Source: Thalassotalea sp. (GTDB taxonomy: Bacteria; Pseudomonadota; Gammaproteobacteria; Enterobacterales; Alteromonadaceae). Taken from it: 64,000 bases of DNA. Made by a program: the position numbers and the translations under genes. The stretch's first letter is position 1. Each line of letters starts with the position of its first letter. The stretch is taken from the NCBI GenBank assembly GCA_029237915.1, contig JAQWHD010000020.1:1-64000 (forward strand). Reading direction: 5' to 3'. Shown here in pieces: positions 15,146 to 24,990 of this stretch. Below the pieces are notes generated by a model that saw only the letters and a list, made by a program, of their open reading frames with translations, made no database searches and was not told the DNA's origin.

Positions 15146-16180
15146 CTATCCTTTTACTTGTGAAAATAATAAACCAATTGCATTACTCAGAGCTGCACTG
15201 CGCTCTGGGCTTCGAATACTTTGCAGTAATGCTGGGCGTACTGCCGGTAATGCAACTAGATCTTGAAATATACTGACAAAAATATCTTGTTCGACACAAG
15301 TCACTAGCTTTTCTAAGTACACTAATAAAGATTCAACCTCAGCAATCGCTAACCAACCTCTAGCTGAAATTGTCACTAATATATTTAAATCAAGGTGCTC
15401 ATAGTTTTTTAAGGTATCGATAATCAGTGCTTGCACATTCGGATGTGAGGCATTGGCTGATAGCGCCCTTAAAATATTAGTTAACTTAGCAGCGGATAAC
15501 TCAGTGGATTTTGTTAATGCGATAAACGCATTAATGGCATCGATTGATAATGTTTGATTTTCCAAAGCTGAACACAGAGGGGTAAATACCTGTTCAGGTA
15601 ACTGAGCTAAGGCTTCCACTAAATACGTTTCATTTTTGTCTTCGTTAATTCGAGCAGCAAAGTCACAAATCCCTTGCACAGCAACACCTTGCCAGTTATC
15701 AAAGCCAAGTTGACCAGAAAAATACAGCTGACAGTGTTCGTAATATTGTGACGCAGCTTGCTTTAAATCACGCTTAATAATGCTGTTCATAGATGCTAGC
15801 TTATATTGAGCCGGCGTAAAATTATAAGGGTTAGCTTTTAATAACTCTTCTTGTTTCTCGCTTGGGTCTTGGCTTAAATCGCTACCAAGTGCTTCTAGAA
15901 TAATTGCAATAAAATGATTACGAGCGGCTTGGTTTAATAAACCACGTTCATCTAACGGAAATTTAACAAACCAAATATAAGGTGTTGCGGCTTTTTTCTG
16001 CCAAAAGATAATCGCTATTTCAGCATGACCTTGAGCAGGGTAAGGGTAGGGCTGCATTGCCTGCTCTACTTTTTCAAAATCTTGCTTTGCTATTTTACTG
16101 ACTTTTCGGCCCATATCGAAAATACGATAAGACGAGTCGGATAACTTTAATAATTCAGAAATTGTAGAAACTTGGTTCAT
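15146..16180 (-). CDS. DUF3549 family protein
   Basis: A 344-residue cytoplasmic protein. The N-terminal block ISELLKLSDSSYRIFDMGRK with YPYPAQGHAEIAIIFWQ and YIWFVKFPLDERGLL is characteristic of DUF3549. The C-terminal two thirds look like helical repeats. No enzyme motif is visible. It is the first gene of the pair with DUF3301 and is divergent from yqcC-truC, so both operons probably start in the ~85 bp between 16180 and 16265. Confidence 0.85.
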   Translation of the reverse strand: MNQVSTISELLKLSDSSYRIFDMGRKVSKIAKQDFEKVEQAMQPYPYPAQGHAEIAIIFWQKKAATPYIWFVKFPLDERGLLNQAARNHFIAIILEALGSDLSQDPSEKQEELLKANPYNFTPAQYKLASMNSIIKRDLKQAASQYYEHCQLYFSGQLGFDNWQGVAVQGICDFAARINEDKNETYLVEALAQLPEQVFTPLCSALENQTLSIDAINAFIALTKSTELSAAKLTNILRALSANASHPNVQALIIDTLKNYEHLDLNILVTISARGWLAIAEVESLLVYLEKLVTCVEQDIFVSIFQDLVALPAVRPALLQSIRSPERSAALSNAIGLLFSQVKG

Positions 16181-16264
16181 AGTGCGCTTTTTTGCATATT
16201 GTCGTCGAATAATGTCGCCATTATAAATATAATGAAGGTAGAAGTTAATTTATTTAAGACAAAC

Positions 16265-16612
16265 ATGGCATTAATTCATCAACAGTTGGCAAAATCACTT
16301 ACTGATTTAAGGCAAGAGCTGAAAATAAACAAGTTATGGCAGCTACAATCGCCAAGTGCAGAAGCTTTAGCAAGTACGGCTCCATTTTGCTACGACACCT
16401 TGTCTTTTGCCCAGTGGTTACAGTTTATCTTCATCGAGCGTATGCAAGCTATGATTGCAAATGAAATGCCATTACCTAATGCTATTTCACTATGTCCTAT
16501 GGCAGAAGAAGCCTTTAAACAGCATGATGCTAGTATAGTAAAACTGATCAATACACTTGGTGATATCGATGAGTTATTAAGTGGCAAGCGAGAGCAAACT
16601 AGATATGAGTGA
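16265..16612 (+). CDS. YqcC family protein
   Basis: A 115-residue protein matching E. coli YqcC: PFCYDTLSFAQWLQFIFIERM and PLPNAISLCPMAEEAF are the conserved blocks. I chose the ATG at 16265, which gives a length and N-terminus close to YqcC (about 109 residues); upstream in-frame starts at 16172 and 16232 would add an unusual extension. The stop lies inside the start of truC (8-bp overlap), the same gene pair as in E. coli. The role of YqcC is not known; the coupling suggests a link with tRNA modification. Confidence 0.85.
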   Translation: MALIHQQLAKSLTDLRQELKINKLWQLQSPSAEALASTAPFCYDTLSFAQWLQFIFIERMQAMIANEMPLPNAISLCPMAEEAFKQHDASIVKLINTLGDIDELLSGKREQTRYE

Positions 16613-17387
16613 TATAACGACTACCTCAACGTCCGATTTAAATGACATTGATGATTTTGAGCAACCTCCGAAGTTAACCATTTTATATCAAGATGAGCAT
16701 TTAGTTGCAGTAAATAAACCTAGCGGTTTATTTGTGCATCGCTCATTTATGGATCGAGATGAGAAGTATTTTGCACTGCAATTAGTCCGCGATATGGTAG
16801 GGCAGTACGTTTACCCTTTGCATCGCTTAGACAGACCAACATCAGGTGTGCTTTTGTTCGGTTTATCTGAAGATGTTGCTCGAAAAATGGGGCAGGCGTT
16901 TACGGATAAAACCATACAAAAAACGTATTACGCAATTACCCGTGGCCACCTAATGGATGCTGGCCGAGTTGATTATGCGTTAAAAGAAAAGCTCGATAAA
17001 CTTGGTGACAAGAATGTGAGCCCCGATAAGCCACCGCAAGATGCTGTTACCGATTATCAAAGTATTGGCATAGCAACTTTACCTATCGCTTTAGGTAAAT
17101 TCCCAAGTATTCGATACTCACTTATTCAGCTTAAACCACACACAGGTAGACGTCACCAAATACGTCGTCACTTAGCTCATTTACGCCACCCTATTATTGG
17201 TGACATTAATTATGGCGATAATAAACAAAACCCATTTTTCGCTAAACATTTTGGTTTTAAACGCTTAATGCTACATGCTCAAAAACTAGAGTTTAGCCAC
17301 CCAATTACATCAGTGCCGCTATCAATTTCAGCTGAGTTTGATGATGACTGGTTAGCTTTATTCGAGCAGTTTAATTGGAGTGTTTAG
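16605..17387 (+). CDS. truC: tRNA pseudouridine(65) synthase TruC
   Basis: A 260-residue RluA-family pseudouridine synthase. The catalytic aspartate is in HRLDRPTSGVLLFG (Asp76 from the chosen start); the motif KPHTGRRHQIRRHLAH follows in the second half, as in TruC. There is no S4 domain. TruC modifies uridine 65 in the T-stem of some tRNAs. The ATG at 16605 is chosen because it overlaps the yqcC stop and fits the TruC length. The neighbour yqcC supports TruC over other RluA paralogues. The low-complexity threonine/serine/aspartate N-terminus is unlike E. coli. Confidence 0.92.
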   Translation: MSDITTTSTSDLNDIDDFEQPPKLTILYQDEHLVAVNKPSGLFVHRSFMDRDEKYFALQLVRDMVGQYVYPLHRLDRPTSGVLLFGLSEDVARKMGQAFTDKTIQKTYYAITRGHLMDAGRVDYALKEKLDKLGDKNVSPDKPPQDAVTDYQSIGIATLPIALGKFPSIRYSLIQLKPHTGRRHQIRRHLAHLRHPIIGDINYGDNKQNPFFAKHFGFKRLMLHAQKLEFSHPITSVPLSISAEFDDDWLALFEQFNWSV

Positions 17388-17429
17388 CTTTACTCCTAAG
17401 AGTAGCTTAGTAAGCTTTTATAAAGAAAA

Positions 17430-17464
17430 TATAGGGATAATAAAGTTAATATATTATCCCTTTT
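17430..17464. terminator. Bidirectional terminator after truC
   Basis: GGGATAATA and TATTATCCC pair across a 9-base loop with TTTT on the plus side. It lies between truC and a convergent gene. Confidence 0.75.
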
Positions 17465-17474
17465 AGTCAATAGA

Positions 17475-17858
17475 TTAATATCTACGTAACTCTTCTTCGC
17501 TGATCAACCCTTGCTTTTGCAACTGCGCTTTAATTGAACCAATGGTTCGCTCTAACGTAGAAGCTAAAGATTCAAAGCTCGCGCCGTTATTAAATGCCTG
17601 CTCTAATTGTTCTTTAGTACCATCGGTCCAAAGCATGCCACAATTTTTCGGTAAGCCTTTTTTGATGTTATCTTGTTGGCGCTCTATTGGGCTTAGTTTA
17701 GGTTTTGGGGATTTATTAATGTATTCAATACAAGCGAATAAAGCTCGTATTATTTCCGGGTTGTTATAAGGCGAGTCACTAGAAAAACTCTCTCCTGTGC
17801 AGGGATTAACACCATTTGCTAAAGTGTTAATTGTTTCCATTGATTGTTGAATATCCAT
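17475..17858 (-). CDS. Conserved hypothetical protein with a C-terminal helix-turn-helix-like region
   Basis: About 127 residues from the ATG at 17858, chosen because GGAG lies eight bases upstream; an in-frame start at 17939 would add 27 unlikely residues. The N-terminal part includes MDIQQSMETINTLANGVNPCTGE. The C-terminal part, LWTDGTKEQLEQAFNNGASF with ASTLERTIGSIKAQLQKQGL, looks like a helix-turn-helix of the kind attached to some helicases and nucleases (fixed pattern: Trp, Leu-x3-Phe, x-Gly, Leu-Ala, Arg-x3-Ala-Ile). I do not know a function. It ends convergently with truC. Confidence 0.7.
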   Translation of the reverse strand: MDIQQSMETINTLANGVNPCTGESFSSDSPYNNPEIIRALFACIEYINKSPKPKLSPIERQQDNIKKGLPKNCGMLWTDGTKEQLEQAFNNGASFESLASTLERTIGSIKAQLQKQGLISEEELRRY

Positions 17859-18224
17859 ATTCAGTTCTCCATTATATAAAAAGTTTATCCTGTAAATAAG
17901 CATCCAATGCTGATTCCTTAACCAGGATACTATTAGCATAGTATAGGTACATGGTTTTATGCAAAGGCTAGGTTTAATAACAAATCAGAGTTAAACAGAA
18001 TAATTATTTAAATAATGCCATTTTTAACTGATTAAAAACTTGCCAAGTTATTGATATTGGGTATACTCAATTTCGCAAGCTTGAAATGCAATACGTTTTA
18101 TATCGATATAAAAAAGTTCCATAGATGTACCTACATCTCGACATAATAAGTAAAACATATATAAGCTCAAAACTCTCATGTCGAGAGTAGCAATACATTT
18201 AATTTATACATTTAGGAAGATATT
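17859..18224. other. 366-bp region: divergent upstream region and long leader of the cold-shock gene
   Basis: No gene is seen. It should hold the promoters of the hypothetical gene (minus strand) and of the cold-shock gene (plus strand). The part before 18225 carries a 9-bp inverted repeat compatible with a structured 5' leader. Confidence 0.5.
18136..18186 (+). promoter_or_regulatory. Possible structured 5' leader of the cold-shock gene
   Basis: TCTCGACAT (18136-18144) and ATGTCGAGA (18178-18186) are perfect complements across a 33-base spacer, about 40 bases before the start codon. Long structured leaders control cspA translation by temperature in E. coli; the same here is an inference. 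Confidence 0.4.
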
Positions 18225-18434
18225 ATGTCTGACGTAAAAAACGGCACAGTAAAATGGTTTAACGACGAGAAAGGTTTTGGATTTATCGAGCAATCTTCAG
18301 GTCCTGACGTTTTTGTTCATTTCCGTGCAATCCAAGGTGAAGGTCGTAAGACTCTTACTGATGGTCAGCAAGTAGAATTTGAAGTAGTTGACGGCCAAAA
18401 AGGTCCACAAGCTGAGAACGTAAAACCTCTTTAA
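18225..18434 (+). CDS. Cold-shock domain protein (CspA family)
   Basis: A 69-residue single cold-shock domain. RNP1 is KGFGFI (residues 17-22) and RNP2 is VFVHF (28-32); the start [15 protein letters not shown] is typical of CspA/CspC/CspE. It binds single-stranded RNA and DNA and melts RNA structure. AGGAAG lies before the ATG, and a strong terminator follows, so the gene is monocistronic. The sequence alone does not say if it is cold-induced or constitutive. Confidence 0.95.
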   Translation: MSDVKNGTVKWFNDEKGFGFIEQSSGPDVFVHFRAIQGEGRKTLTDGQQVEFEVVDGQKGPQAENVKPL

Positions 18435-18450
18435 GCTTTAGCTACTTATA

Positions 18451-18488
18451 AAAAAGGCCAGTGCGGATTATCCCACTGGCCTTTTTTT
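18451..18488 (+). terminator. Rho-independent terminator of the cold-shock gene
   Basis: AAAAAGGCCAGTG and CACTGGCCTTTTT form a perfect stem with a 10-base loop and a run of seven T. Confidence 0.92.
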
Positions 18489-18688
18489 ACGACTAAGGAT
18501 GGTCGTAATCCGATATCGCCGGGAGCTAAGTATCGGAAGTGAAAGGATGTAAATTATCAATTAATAGTTCCCCTTTATTTACACTAATCGTCTTATTTCA
18601 AAAAAAACATTTGTTTATAACAATTTATAACTCTATTTTACTTATAATTATCCTATACTTAGTAAATCTTAAATAAAGAGCCTTTGCT

Positions 18689-20323
18689 ATGATGCAACCT
18701 ACTATTCTTGCAAATTTTTTAGCTATCAGCCATACACATGCTGAGCAGCCGTTTTTACATCAACCAGTTAACTCACAATGGCAAACATTTAGTTTTTCAG
18801 ATGTAGAAGTACAAGCTAGAACCATAGCGTCAGCTTTACTTGACCAAGGCTTTGTTGCTGGCGATAGAATAGGTATTTTGTCACAAAATTGTGCTCAATG
18901 GTTCATTGCCGATTTAGCCATAATGATGGCCGGTATGGTTAGTGTGCCTATTTATGCAACGGCAGGTGCAAAAACCATTTCATATGTTATAAAACACAGT
19001 GAAATGAAAGCTATATTTGTTGGTAAATTAGGACCAACAAAAGCCGCAGAGCAGGGGATCCCTGACGACGTGTTAACGATAGATTTTCCGTACGTTACCA
19101 TGCAAACCAAGGTACAATGGCAAGCTTGGTTAGAAAAATACTCGCCACTAGAAGAATTGCACCAAGCTCATGAAGATGATTGTATGACAATTGTCTATAC
19201 CTCGGGCACTACAGGTGATCCTAAAGGTGTAGTACTTACTCATAAAAATATTAATAGCGCTGCTGTTTCTGCGGTTGAAACCATAACCGTTTATGAACAT
19301 GACCGATGTATGTCGTATTTACCACTTGCGCATATTACTGAACGTAGCTTAATTGAGGGCACAGCTCTTATTACAGGTATGCAAATTTACTTTGTTGAAG
19401 GCTTAGATACGTTTGTAGATAACTTGCAACATGCCCAGCCGACCTTATTTTTATCGGTGCCACGTCTATGGATGAAGTTCCATGCTAAAATAATAACTAA
19501 GCTGCCACAGAAAAAACTGAACTTATTGTTAAGTTTGCCAATAGTTGGGCGCTTAGTGGCTAAAAAAATACGTAAACAATTAGGCCTCGCGCAAACAACG
19601 CGATTTGCTTCTGGCTCAGCCCCAATTCCTGTGACTTTATTGCAATGGTATCAAAGCTTAGGCATTAACATCATGGAAGGTTGGGGAATGAGTGAAACCT
19701 CTGGACTGTCATGTGGCAATATTCCATTTAATGGTGAACGCCTTGGCTCTATCGGTGTACCTTTATCTTGTGTTGAAATGAAAATATCAGACGAGAAAGA
19801 AATTTTAATTAAAGGTGATGCCGTTTTTAAGGAATATTACCTTAACCCTGAAGCAACGAAAGAAAGCTTTGTCGATGGCTGGTTTAAAACCGGTGACTGT
19901 GGTGATGTCGATGTTGATGGTGTGTTTAAAATTGTTGGCCGAATAAAAGAACAGTTTAAAACATCAAAAGGTAAATATGTTGTCCCTGTACCTATTGAAA
20001 AGCAACTTTGTATTAATGAAGATATTGAACAAGTGTGTGTGATGGGCGCGGGCATGAAGCAACCAATTGCCTTAGTGGTTTTAGCTGAAGGCATTAATGC
20101 TAAAAGCGATGATGTGCAACAAGAGCTATTAAAAACTTTTGCTAAAGTAAATAAGGGCTTAGAGAGTCATCAACGCCTAGATTATCTCTATATATGTAAA
20201 AAAGCTTGGACCGTTGATAATGAGTTATTAACACCAACGCTTAAGTTAAAGCGTAATAGTATTGAAAGCCACTTTTCGCCGCTATTACCTGAGGCTCCAG
20301 AAAAACGCATTATCTTCGAATAA
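18689..20323 (+). CDS. AMP-forming acyl-CoA synthetase (long-chain fatty acid ligase type)
   Basis: A 544-residue adenylate-forming enzyme. The ATP/AMP motif YTSGTTGDPKG is at 170-180, followed by LTHKN; GWGMSETSG (about 332-340) is the adenine-binding motif, and GWFKTGDCGDVD plus IVGRIKEQFKTSKGKYV is the hinge and C-terminal domain entrance. The HITERSLIEG stretch and overall layout are like the FAA1/COG1022 group of long-chain acyl-CoA synthetases; the C-terminal lysine region is LTPTLKLKRN. It should activate fatty acids as acyl-CoA for degradation or lipid synthesis. It is a single gene, and a GGGGTCAGA palindrome lies just after the stop. Confidence 0.9.
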   Translation: MMQPTILANFLAISHTHAEQPFLHQPVNSQWQTFSFSDVEVQARTIASALLDQGFVAGDRIGILSQNCAQWFIADLAIMMAGMVSVPIYATAGAKTISYVIKHSEMKAIFVGKLGPTKAAEQGIPDDVLTIDFPYVTMQTKVQWQAWLEKYSPLEELHQAHEDDCMTIVYTSGTTGDPKGVVLTHKNINSAAVSAVETITVYEHDRCMSYLPLAHITERSLIEGTALITGMQIYFVEGLDTFVDNLQHAQPTLFLSVPRLWMKFHAKIITKLPQKKLNLLLSLPIVGRLVAKKIRKQLGLAQTTRFASGSAPIPVTLLQWYQSLGINIMEGWGMSETSGLSCGNIPFNGERLGSIGVPLSCVEMKISDEKEILIKGDAVFKEYYLNPEATKESFVDGWFKTGDCGDVDVDGVFKIVGRIKEQFKTSKGKYVVPVPIEKQLCINEDIEQVCVMGAGMKQPIALVVLAEGINAKSDDVQQELLKTFAKVNKGLESHQRLDYLYICKKAWTVDNELLTPTLKLKRNSIESHFSPLLPEAPEKRIIFE

Positions 20324-20325
20324 AA

Positions 20326-20388
20326 TCAAGGGGGTCAGATCAACTTGAACTTATTTTAAGGTAATAGCAAGTTGATCTAGCTTCTTGA
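20326..20388. repeat. GGGGTCAGA-family palindrome, degenerate copy
   Basis: TCAAGGGGGTCAGATCAACTTG is two bases over the intact motif's inner part; the right arm is CAAGTTGATCT followed by a decayed outer arm. The better preserved relatives are at 29195-29243 and 53948-54010. Confidence 0.75.
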
Positions 20389-20408
20389 GCCTGCTTTTGC
20401 AGACACAA

Positions 20409-20432
20409 AAAAGCCGGGCATGCCCGGCTTTT
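20409..20432. terminator. Bidirectional terminator between the acyl-CoA synthetase gene and ychF
   Basis: AAAAGCCGGGCA and TGCCCGGCTTTT are exact complements forming a GC-rich palindrome with T runs on both strands. Confidence 0.88.
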
Positions 20433-20453
20433 CTATTTGTTTTATTTAACGTG

Positions 20454-21545
20454 TTATACGTTAAAGCGGAAGTGAATTACATCGCCATCTTTAACTTTGT
20501 ATTCTTTGCCTTCTAAACGCCATTTACCGGCATCTTTAGCACCTGCTTCGCCATTAAATTCAACAAAGTCATCGTAGCCAATAATTTCAGCACGGATAAA
20601 GCCTTTTTCGAAATCAGTGTGGATAACGCCAGCTGCTTGTGGCGCCGTAGCATCCATTTTAACAGTCCAAGCACGTACTTCTTTAACACCAGCAGTAAAG
20701 TAAGTTTGTAGGTGTAATAAACCGTAACCTGAGTTAATTACTCGGTTTAAACCTGGTTCAGTAATACCTAAGTCTTCCATGAACTCTGCACGTTCTTCTT
20801 CGTCCATTTCTGATAATTCAGACTCTATTTCAGCACAAACGGCAACTACAACGGCACCTTCTTTGGCTGCAATTTCACGAACTTGGTCTAAATATGGATT
20901 ATCTTCAAAACCATCATCATTTACGTTGGCAATGTACATAGTTGGTTTTAACGTTAAAAAGTTAAAGTAAGCGATTGCTGCTTTTTCTTCTTTAGTTAAA
21001 TCTAATGAGCGGATCATCTCGCCTTCTTCAACGTGCTTAAGAATCTTCTCTAAAACAGAAATTTCAAGTTTAGCGTCTTTATCACCACCTTTCGCTTTTT
21101 TAGCTTGGCGGAAAATAGCACGCTCAGCAGTATCCATATCAGATAAAGCAAGCTCAGTATTGATCACATCAATATCGTCAGCAGGGTTAACACCGCCGGC
21201 AACATGGACAATATTTTCATTATCAAAACAACGAACTACGTGACCAATAGCGTCAGTTTCACGGATGTTTGCTAAGAATTTATTACCTAAACCTTCACCT
21301 TTAGAAGCGCCCGCGACTAAACCTGCAATATCAACAAATTCCATAGTCGTTGGTAATACACGTTGTGGCTGGACGATTTCAGCTAATTTGTCCATACGAG
21401 GATCCGGCACAGGAACAACACCAGTGTTTGGCTCTATCGTACAAAAAGGAAAGTTAGCTGCTTCAATACCAGCTTTAGTTAATGCATTAAAAAGGGTAGA
21501 TTTACCAACGTTAGGTAAACCAACAATCCCGCACTTAAATCCCAT
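20454..21545 (-). CDS. ychF: Redox-regulated ribosome-binding ATPase YchF
   Basis: At 363 residues it has exactly the E. coli length. It has the OBG-family P-loop GLPNVGKST (9-17), switch region FPFCTIEPN and [20 protein letters not shown], a helical insert, and a C-terminal TGS domain ([10 protein letters not shown] to [12 protein letters not shown]). YchF is unusual in preferring ATP to GTP; the NVNDD stretch replaces the usual NKxD. It binds ribosomes and influences stress responses. It follows pth by 22 bp, the order known from E. coli. Confidence 0.97.
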   Translation of the reverse strand: MGFKCGIVGLPNVGKSTLFNALTKAGIEAANFPFCTIEPNTGVVPVPDPRMDKLAEIVQPQRVLPTTMEFVDIAGLVAGASKGEGLGNKFLANIRETDAIGHVVRCFDNENIVHVAGGVNPADDIDVINTELALSDMDTAERAIFRQAKKAKGGDKDAKLEISVLEKILKHVEEGEMIRSLDLTKEEKAAIAYFNFLTLKPTMYIANVNDDGFEDNPYLDQVREIAAKEGAVVVAVCAEIESELSEMDEEERAEFMEDLGITEPGLNRVINSGYGLLHLQTYFTAGVKEVRAWTVKMDATAPQAAGVIHTDFEKGFIRAEIIGYDDFVEFNGEAGAKDAGKWRLEGKEYKVKDGDVIHFRFNV

Positions 21546-21567
21546 GATATGTTCCTATGATGTTAAA

Positions 21568-22161
21568 TTAATTAGTTGCTTTAAAAGTATGTAATCTATT
21601 TTGAGCTTTCTTTAAACCATCTTTTTCCCAGATCTCGAAACAACGAGCTCCTTCATCGATAGCTTGCTCAAGTAAGCTTTGTTCATTTGCTGGCGCTTTG
21701 CCTAGCACGAAACCGGTTACTCGGTCGCGATGACCCGGATGGCCAATGCCAATCCTAAGTCGATAAAAATCTTTGTTATTTGCCATGCACGCAATAATAT
21801 CGCGTAAGCCATTATGGCCACCATGGCCACCACCTTGTTTAATTTTGCAAACACCAGGGTCTATGTCTAGTTCATCGTGTGCAACTAAAATATTTTCTAC
21901 TGGAATACGGAAAAAGTTTGCTAGAGGCGCTACGGCTTTACCGCTGCGATTCATAAAGGTAGTAGGGATAAGTAAATGTACAACATTAGATCCAATGAGC
22001 CCTTTACCATATAAGCCACTGTATTTTTTATCGGGAGATAATGAGATGTTGTATTGTCTTGCTAGTTCTTCTACGAACCAGACTCCGGCATTATGACGGG
22101 TTTTGGTATATTCGGGGCCTGGATTACCCAGGCCCACAACCAACTGAATATTAGTCGTCAA
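21568..22161 (-). CDS. pth: Peptidyl-tRNA hydrolase
   Basis: A 197-residue Pth enzyme. It starts [11 protein letters not shown], with the catalytic His23 in KTRHNAG, Asn71 in TTFMNRSG and Asp96 in [23 protein letters not shown] forms the tRNA-binding loop. It frees tRNA from peptidyl-tRNA that dropped off the ribosome. It lies between rplY (17 bp upstream) and ychF (22 bp downstream) as one transcript. The start codon overlaps no neighbour. Confidence 0.97.
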   Translation of the reverse strand: MTTNIQLVVGLGNPGPEYTKTRHNAGVWFVEELARQYNISLSPDKKYSGLYGKGLIGSNVVHLLIPTTFMNRSGKAVAPLANFFRIPVENILVAHDELDIDPGVCKIKQGGGHGGHNGLRDIIACMANNKDFYRLRIGIGHPGHRDRVTGFVLGKAPANEQSLLEQAIDEGARCFEIWEKDGLKKAQNRLHTFKATN

Positions 22162-22177
22162 GGATATTCCTCAGCGA

Positions 22178-22810
22178 TTATTCTTCAGTTGCTACTTCTG
22201 CATCGCCTTCAGCAGCTTCATCTTCATCAGAAGTTTTAGCAGCTTTAGGAACACTAGCTGATACTACAGCTGAGTCGTGATCTTCGCCTTTACCAAGCTC
22301 AACAGATGAAACTCCTTTAGGGAATTTAATGTCAGAGATGTGTAATGGGTGACCAACTTCTAAGTTAGCAACGTCTACTTCGATGAACTCAGGTAAGTTC
22401 TTCGGTAAACATGCAACTTCGATTTCATTTAAGTTGTGAATAACAACGTTACCCGCTTTAGTTACTTCTTCTTCGTTGATGAAGTGAAGAGGAACTGAAG
22501 TGTGTAATTCTGTTTTAGCATTAACGCGTAAAAAGTCCATGTGCATAACTTCATCACGGAAAACGTGACGTTGCATGTCTTTGATTACAACTTTAACTTT
22601 TTTCTTACCAATGTTTAATGTTAAAACATGAGAGTAAAAAGCTTCTTCTTGTTGTGCACGCCAAACTTTATTGTGCGCTAAAGTGATAGATACTGGCTCT
22701 TCACCTAAACCGTAAACGATAGCTGGAACTAAGTTCGCGTGACGTAGGCGGCGGCTCGCACCTTTCCCTAAATCTGTACGTACTTCAGCATCTAATGTAA
22801 ATAAATCCAT
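22178..22810 (-). CDS. rplY: 50S ribosomal protein L25, long form (CTC type)
   Basis: A 210-residue L25 of the two-domain TL5/CTC kind. The N-terminal 5S-rRNA-binding domain runs to about residue 95 ([40 protein letters not shown]), followed by the C-terminal beta domain ([19 protein letters not shown]) and an acidic tail ([16 protein letters not shown]). E. coli has only the short form; many marine relatives have the long one. It heads the rplY-pth-ychF transcript. Confidence 0.95.
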   Translation of the reverse strand: MDLFTLDAEVRTDLGKGASRRLRHANLVPAIVYGLGEEPVSITLAHNKVWRAQQEEAFYSHVLTLNIGKKKVKVVIKDMQRHVFRDEVMHMDFLRVNAKTELHTSVPLHFINEEEVTKAGNVVIHNLNEIEVACLPKNLPEFIEVDVANLEVGHPLHISDIKFPKGVSSVELGKGEDHDSAVVSASVPKAAKTSDEDEAAEGDAEVATEE

Positions 22811-22983
22811 AATGATTCTCTATTTAATAGTAAAATTTTAATTACTCCTTGCGACCAGGAATAATCGTTTTTGCCAATCTTGGCTACTCTTTCTTAAACA
22901 ATACAGCCTAATAAAAATTAAAGCTTAGTTAAAAAAGGCGCCGAATGATAACACTTCGCCCGCAATTTGCACAGCACAAATAA

Positions 22984-23014
22984 AAAAAAAGTGCGCTAAT
23001 AAGCGCACTTTTTT
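22984..23014 (-). terminator. Terminator of prs
   Basis: AAAAAGTGCGCT and AGCGCACTTTTT form a perfect stem around a four-base loop, with A/T runs on both sides, just after the prs stop on the minus strand. Confidence 0.88.
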
Positions 23015-23047
23015 GAAACTTTTTGTAAATCTGAAGTAAAGCTAGCT

Positions 23048-23995
23048 TTAAGCTTCAAACATAGCCGAAATAGACTCTTCGTTACTTACACGACGGATCG
23101 CTTCAGATAACATTCCTGAAAGGCTTAATTGACGTACATTTGGTAATGCTTGGATCTCAGCAGATAGTGGAATTGAATCGGTTACTATCATTTCATCAAT
23201 TACTGAATTTTTAATGTTTTCAGCTGCATTGCCTGATAAAACAGGGTGAGTAGCATAAGCAAATACACGACGAGCACCATGTTCTTTAAGAGCTTCAGCC
23301 GCTTTACATAATGTACCGCCAGTATCAATCATGTCATCAACGATAATACAATCGCGGTCTTTTACATCACCAATAATATGCATTACTTGTGAAACGTTAG
23401 CTTTAGGGCGACGTTTATCAATAATTGCTAAATCAGCTTCATTAAGAAGTTTTGCTACTGCACGGGCGCGAACAACACCACCAATATCAGGAGAAACAAC
23501 GATTGGATTGTCTAAATCTTTGTTCAGCATATCTTCAAGAAGAATAGGTGAGCCAAAAACGTTATCAACAGGAACATCAAAGAAACCTTGAATTTGTTCT
23601 GCATGAAGGTCAACTGTTAAAACACGGTCAACACCTACGCTTGATAGGAAGTCAGCAACAACTTTCGCTGTGATTGGTACACGAGCACTTCGTACGCGAC
23701 GGTCTTGACGAGCGTAACCAAAGTAAGGGATTACTGCAGTGATACGGCCTGCAGAGGCACGACGTAAAGCGTCAACCATAACAATAAGTTCCATTAAGTT
23801 ATTGTTGGTTGGAGCACAAGTTGATTGGATAATAAAAACATCCGCACCGCGAACGTTTTCGGTAATTTCAACGCTGATTTCACCATCACTAAAACTGCCG
23901 ACTTTCGCATCACCTAAACTCATGTATAAGCGGTCTGCGATTTTCTTAGCCAGTTCAGGGGTGGCGTTACCCGTAAAAATCTTCATATCAGGCAC
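23048..23995 (-). CDS. prs: Ribose-phosphate pyrophosphokinase (PRPP synthetase)
   Basis: A 315-residue enzyme, the same length as E. coli Prs and collinear with it. Landmarks are [25 protein letters not shown], the flexible-loop-side block [32 protein letters not shown], the catalytic [12 protein letters not shown] and the PRPP loop [10 protein letters not shown]. It makes PRPP from ribose 5-phosphate and ATP for nucleotides, histidine, tryptophan and NAD. It lies between ispE and rplY but with its own terminator downstream and 125 bp from ispE. Confidence 0.98.
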   Translation of the reverse strand: MPDMKIFTGNATPELAKKIADRLYMSLGDAKVGSFSDGEISVEITENVRGADVFIIQSTCAPTNNNLMELIVMVDALRRASAGRITAVIPYFGYARQDRRVRSARVPITAKVVADFLSSVGVDRVLTVDLHAEQIQGFFDVPVDNVFGSPILLEDMLNKDLDNPIVVSPDIGGVVRARAVAKLLNEADLAIIDKRRPKANVSQVMHIIGDVKDRDCIIVDDMIDTGGTLCKAAEALKEHGARRVFAYATHPVLSGNAAENIKNSVIDEMIVTDSIPLSAEIQALPNVRQLSLSGMLSEAIRRVSNEESISAMFEA

Positions 23996-24120
23996 TGTCA
24001 GTTCCTCAGAAACATTGACAAAAAATTAAGTACATTGGATATTTAAAAGTTAATATCTATGCTGTGTATACTAACAAATGTTAGCAAAGTCAGAAGCTTA
24101 TGGCTAAGTTCTAACTGTAA

Positions 24121-24990
24121 TTATTCAACATCCAGCAATAACTCATGAATCACTGGAGATTGTTGTAAACCTTTAGAGACAAACGACTTGACGCCATTTG
24201 GCAATTTAGACTGCAAGCTTAATGCTGATTCTTCATCCTGAAAAGACGAAAATATGCATGCACCAGTACCTGTCAATCTTGATGGTGCGTATTCTAACAA
24301 CCAAGACATAAGGTTGGCAACCTCAGGATAAAGTTTAATCACTAAGTTTTCGCAATCGTTATGACATTGATCAATGTTTATTTCATTCAGAACGGCGTTA
24401 TTAACATTAATGGCAGGGGTGTTTCTTGGTAAATCTTTAGCGCCAAATATAGCTGCTGTAGATATTTCACAATCAGGTATTGTAATGAGAAACCAAGGCG
24501 TATCTATGTTTACAGGGATTAAATGCTCACCTACGCCATAAGCGAAGGCGGTAAACCCTCGTACAAAAACAGGCACGTCAGCACCTAATTTTAATCCTAT
24601 GTCTGCTAATTCATCTACCGTTAAATTTAATTGCCAATGTTTATTTAGTGCGAGTAGAGTAGTTGCCGCATTGGAAGAACCGCCACCTAAACCGCCACCC
24701 ATAGGTAAGTTTTTTTCTAGCTTTATATCTACGCCTTTATCTGACGCTGAATATTCCTGTAAAGCTTTTGCTGCTTTGACAATTAAATTTGAACTGTTTT
24801 CCACACCCGCTATCGGTGTTAGTAGGTTTATATTGCCACTGGTATTAACACTGAACTGTAAATAATCGCCGAAATCTAAAAACTGAAATATAGTTTCTAA
24901 TTCATGGTAACCATTATCTCGTTGGCCGGTAATATGTAAGAATCGATTGATTTTTGCGACAGAGGAGTATTTTACAAAAGTAGCCGACAT
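24121..24990 (-). CDS. ispE: 4-diphosphocytidyl-2-C-methyl-D-erythritol kinase
   Basis: A GHMP-family kinase of about 289 residues in the MEP isoprenoid pathway. It shows the substrate-binding start SSVAKINRFLHITGQR with DGYHEL-like DNGYHELETIFQFLD, and the ATP motif LPMGGGLGGGSSNAA (about 95-109). A later LTGTGACIFSSF is motif 3. I chose the ATG at 24990, which overlaps the lolB stop as TAATG and has GGGAA eight bases upstream; an in-frame start at 25005 adds only five residues. The overlap indicates translational coupling with lolB. Confidence 0.96.
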   Translation of the reverse strand: MSATFVKYSSVAKINRFLHITGQRDNGYHELETIFQFLDFGDYLQFSVNTSGNINLLTPIAGVENSSNLIVKAAKALQEYSASDKGVDIKLEKNLPMGGGLGGGSSNAATTLLALNKHWQLNLTVDELADIGLKLGADVPVFVRGFTAFAYGVGEHLIPVNIDTPWFLITIPDCEISTAAIFGAKDLPRNTPAINVNNAVLNEINIDQCHNDCENLVIKLYPEVANLMSWLLEYAPSRLTGTGACIFSSFQDEESALSLQSKLPNGVKSFVSKGLQQSPVIHELLLDVE

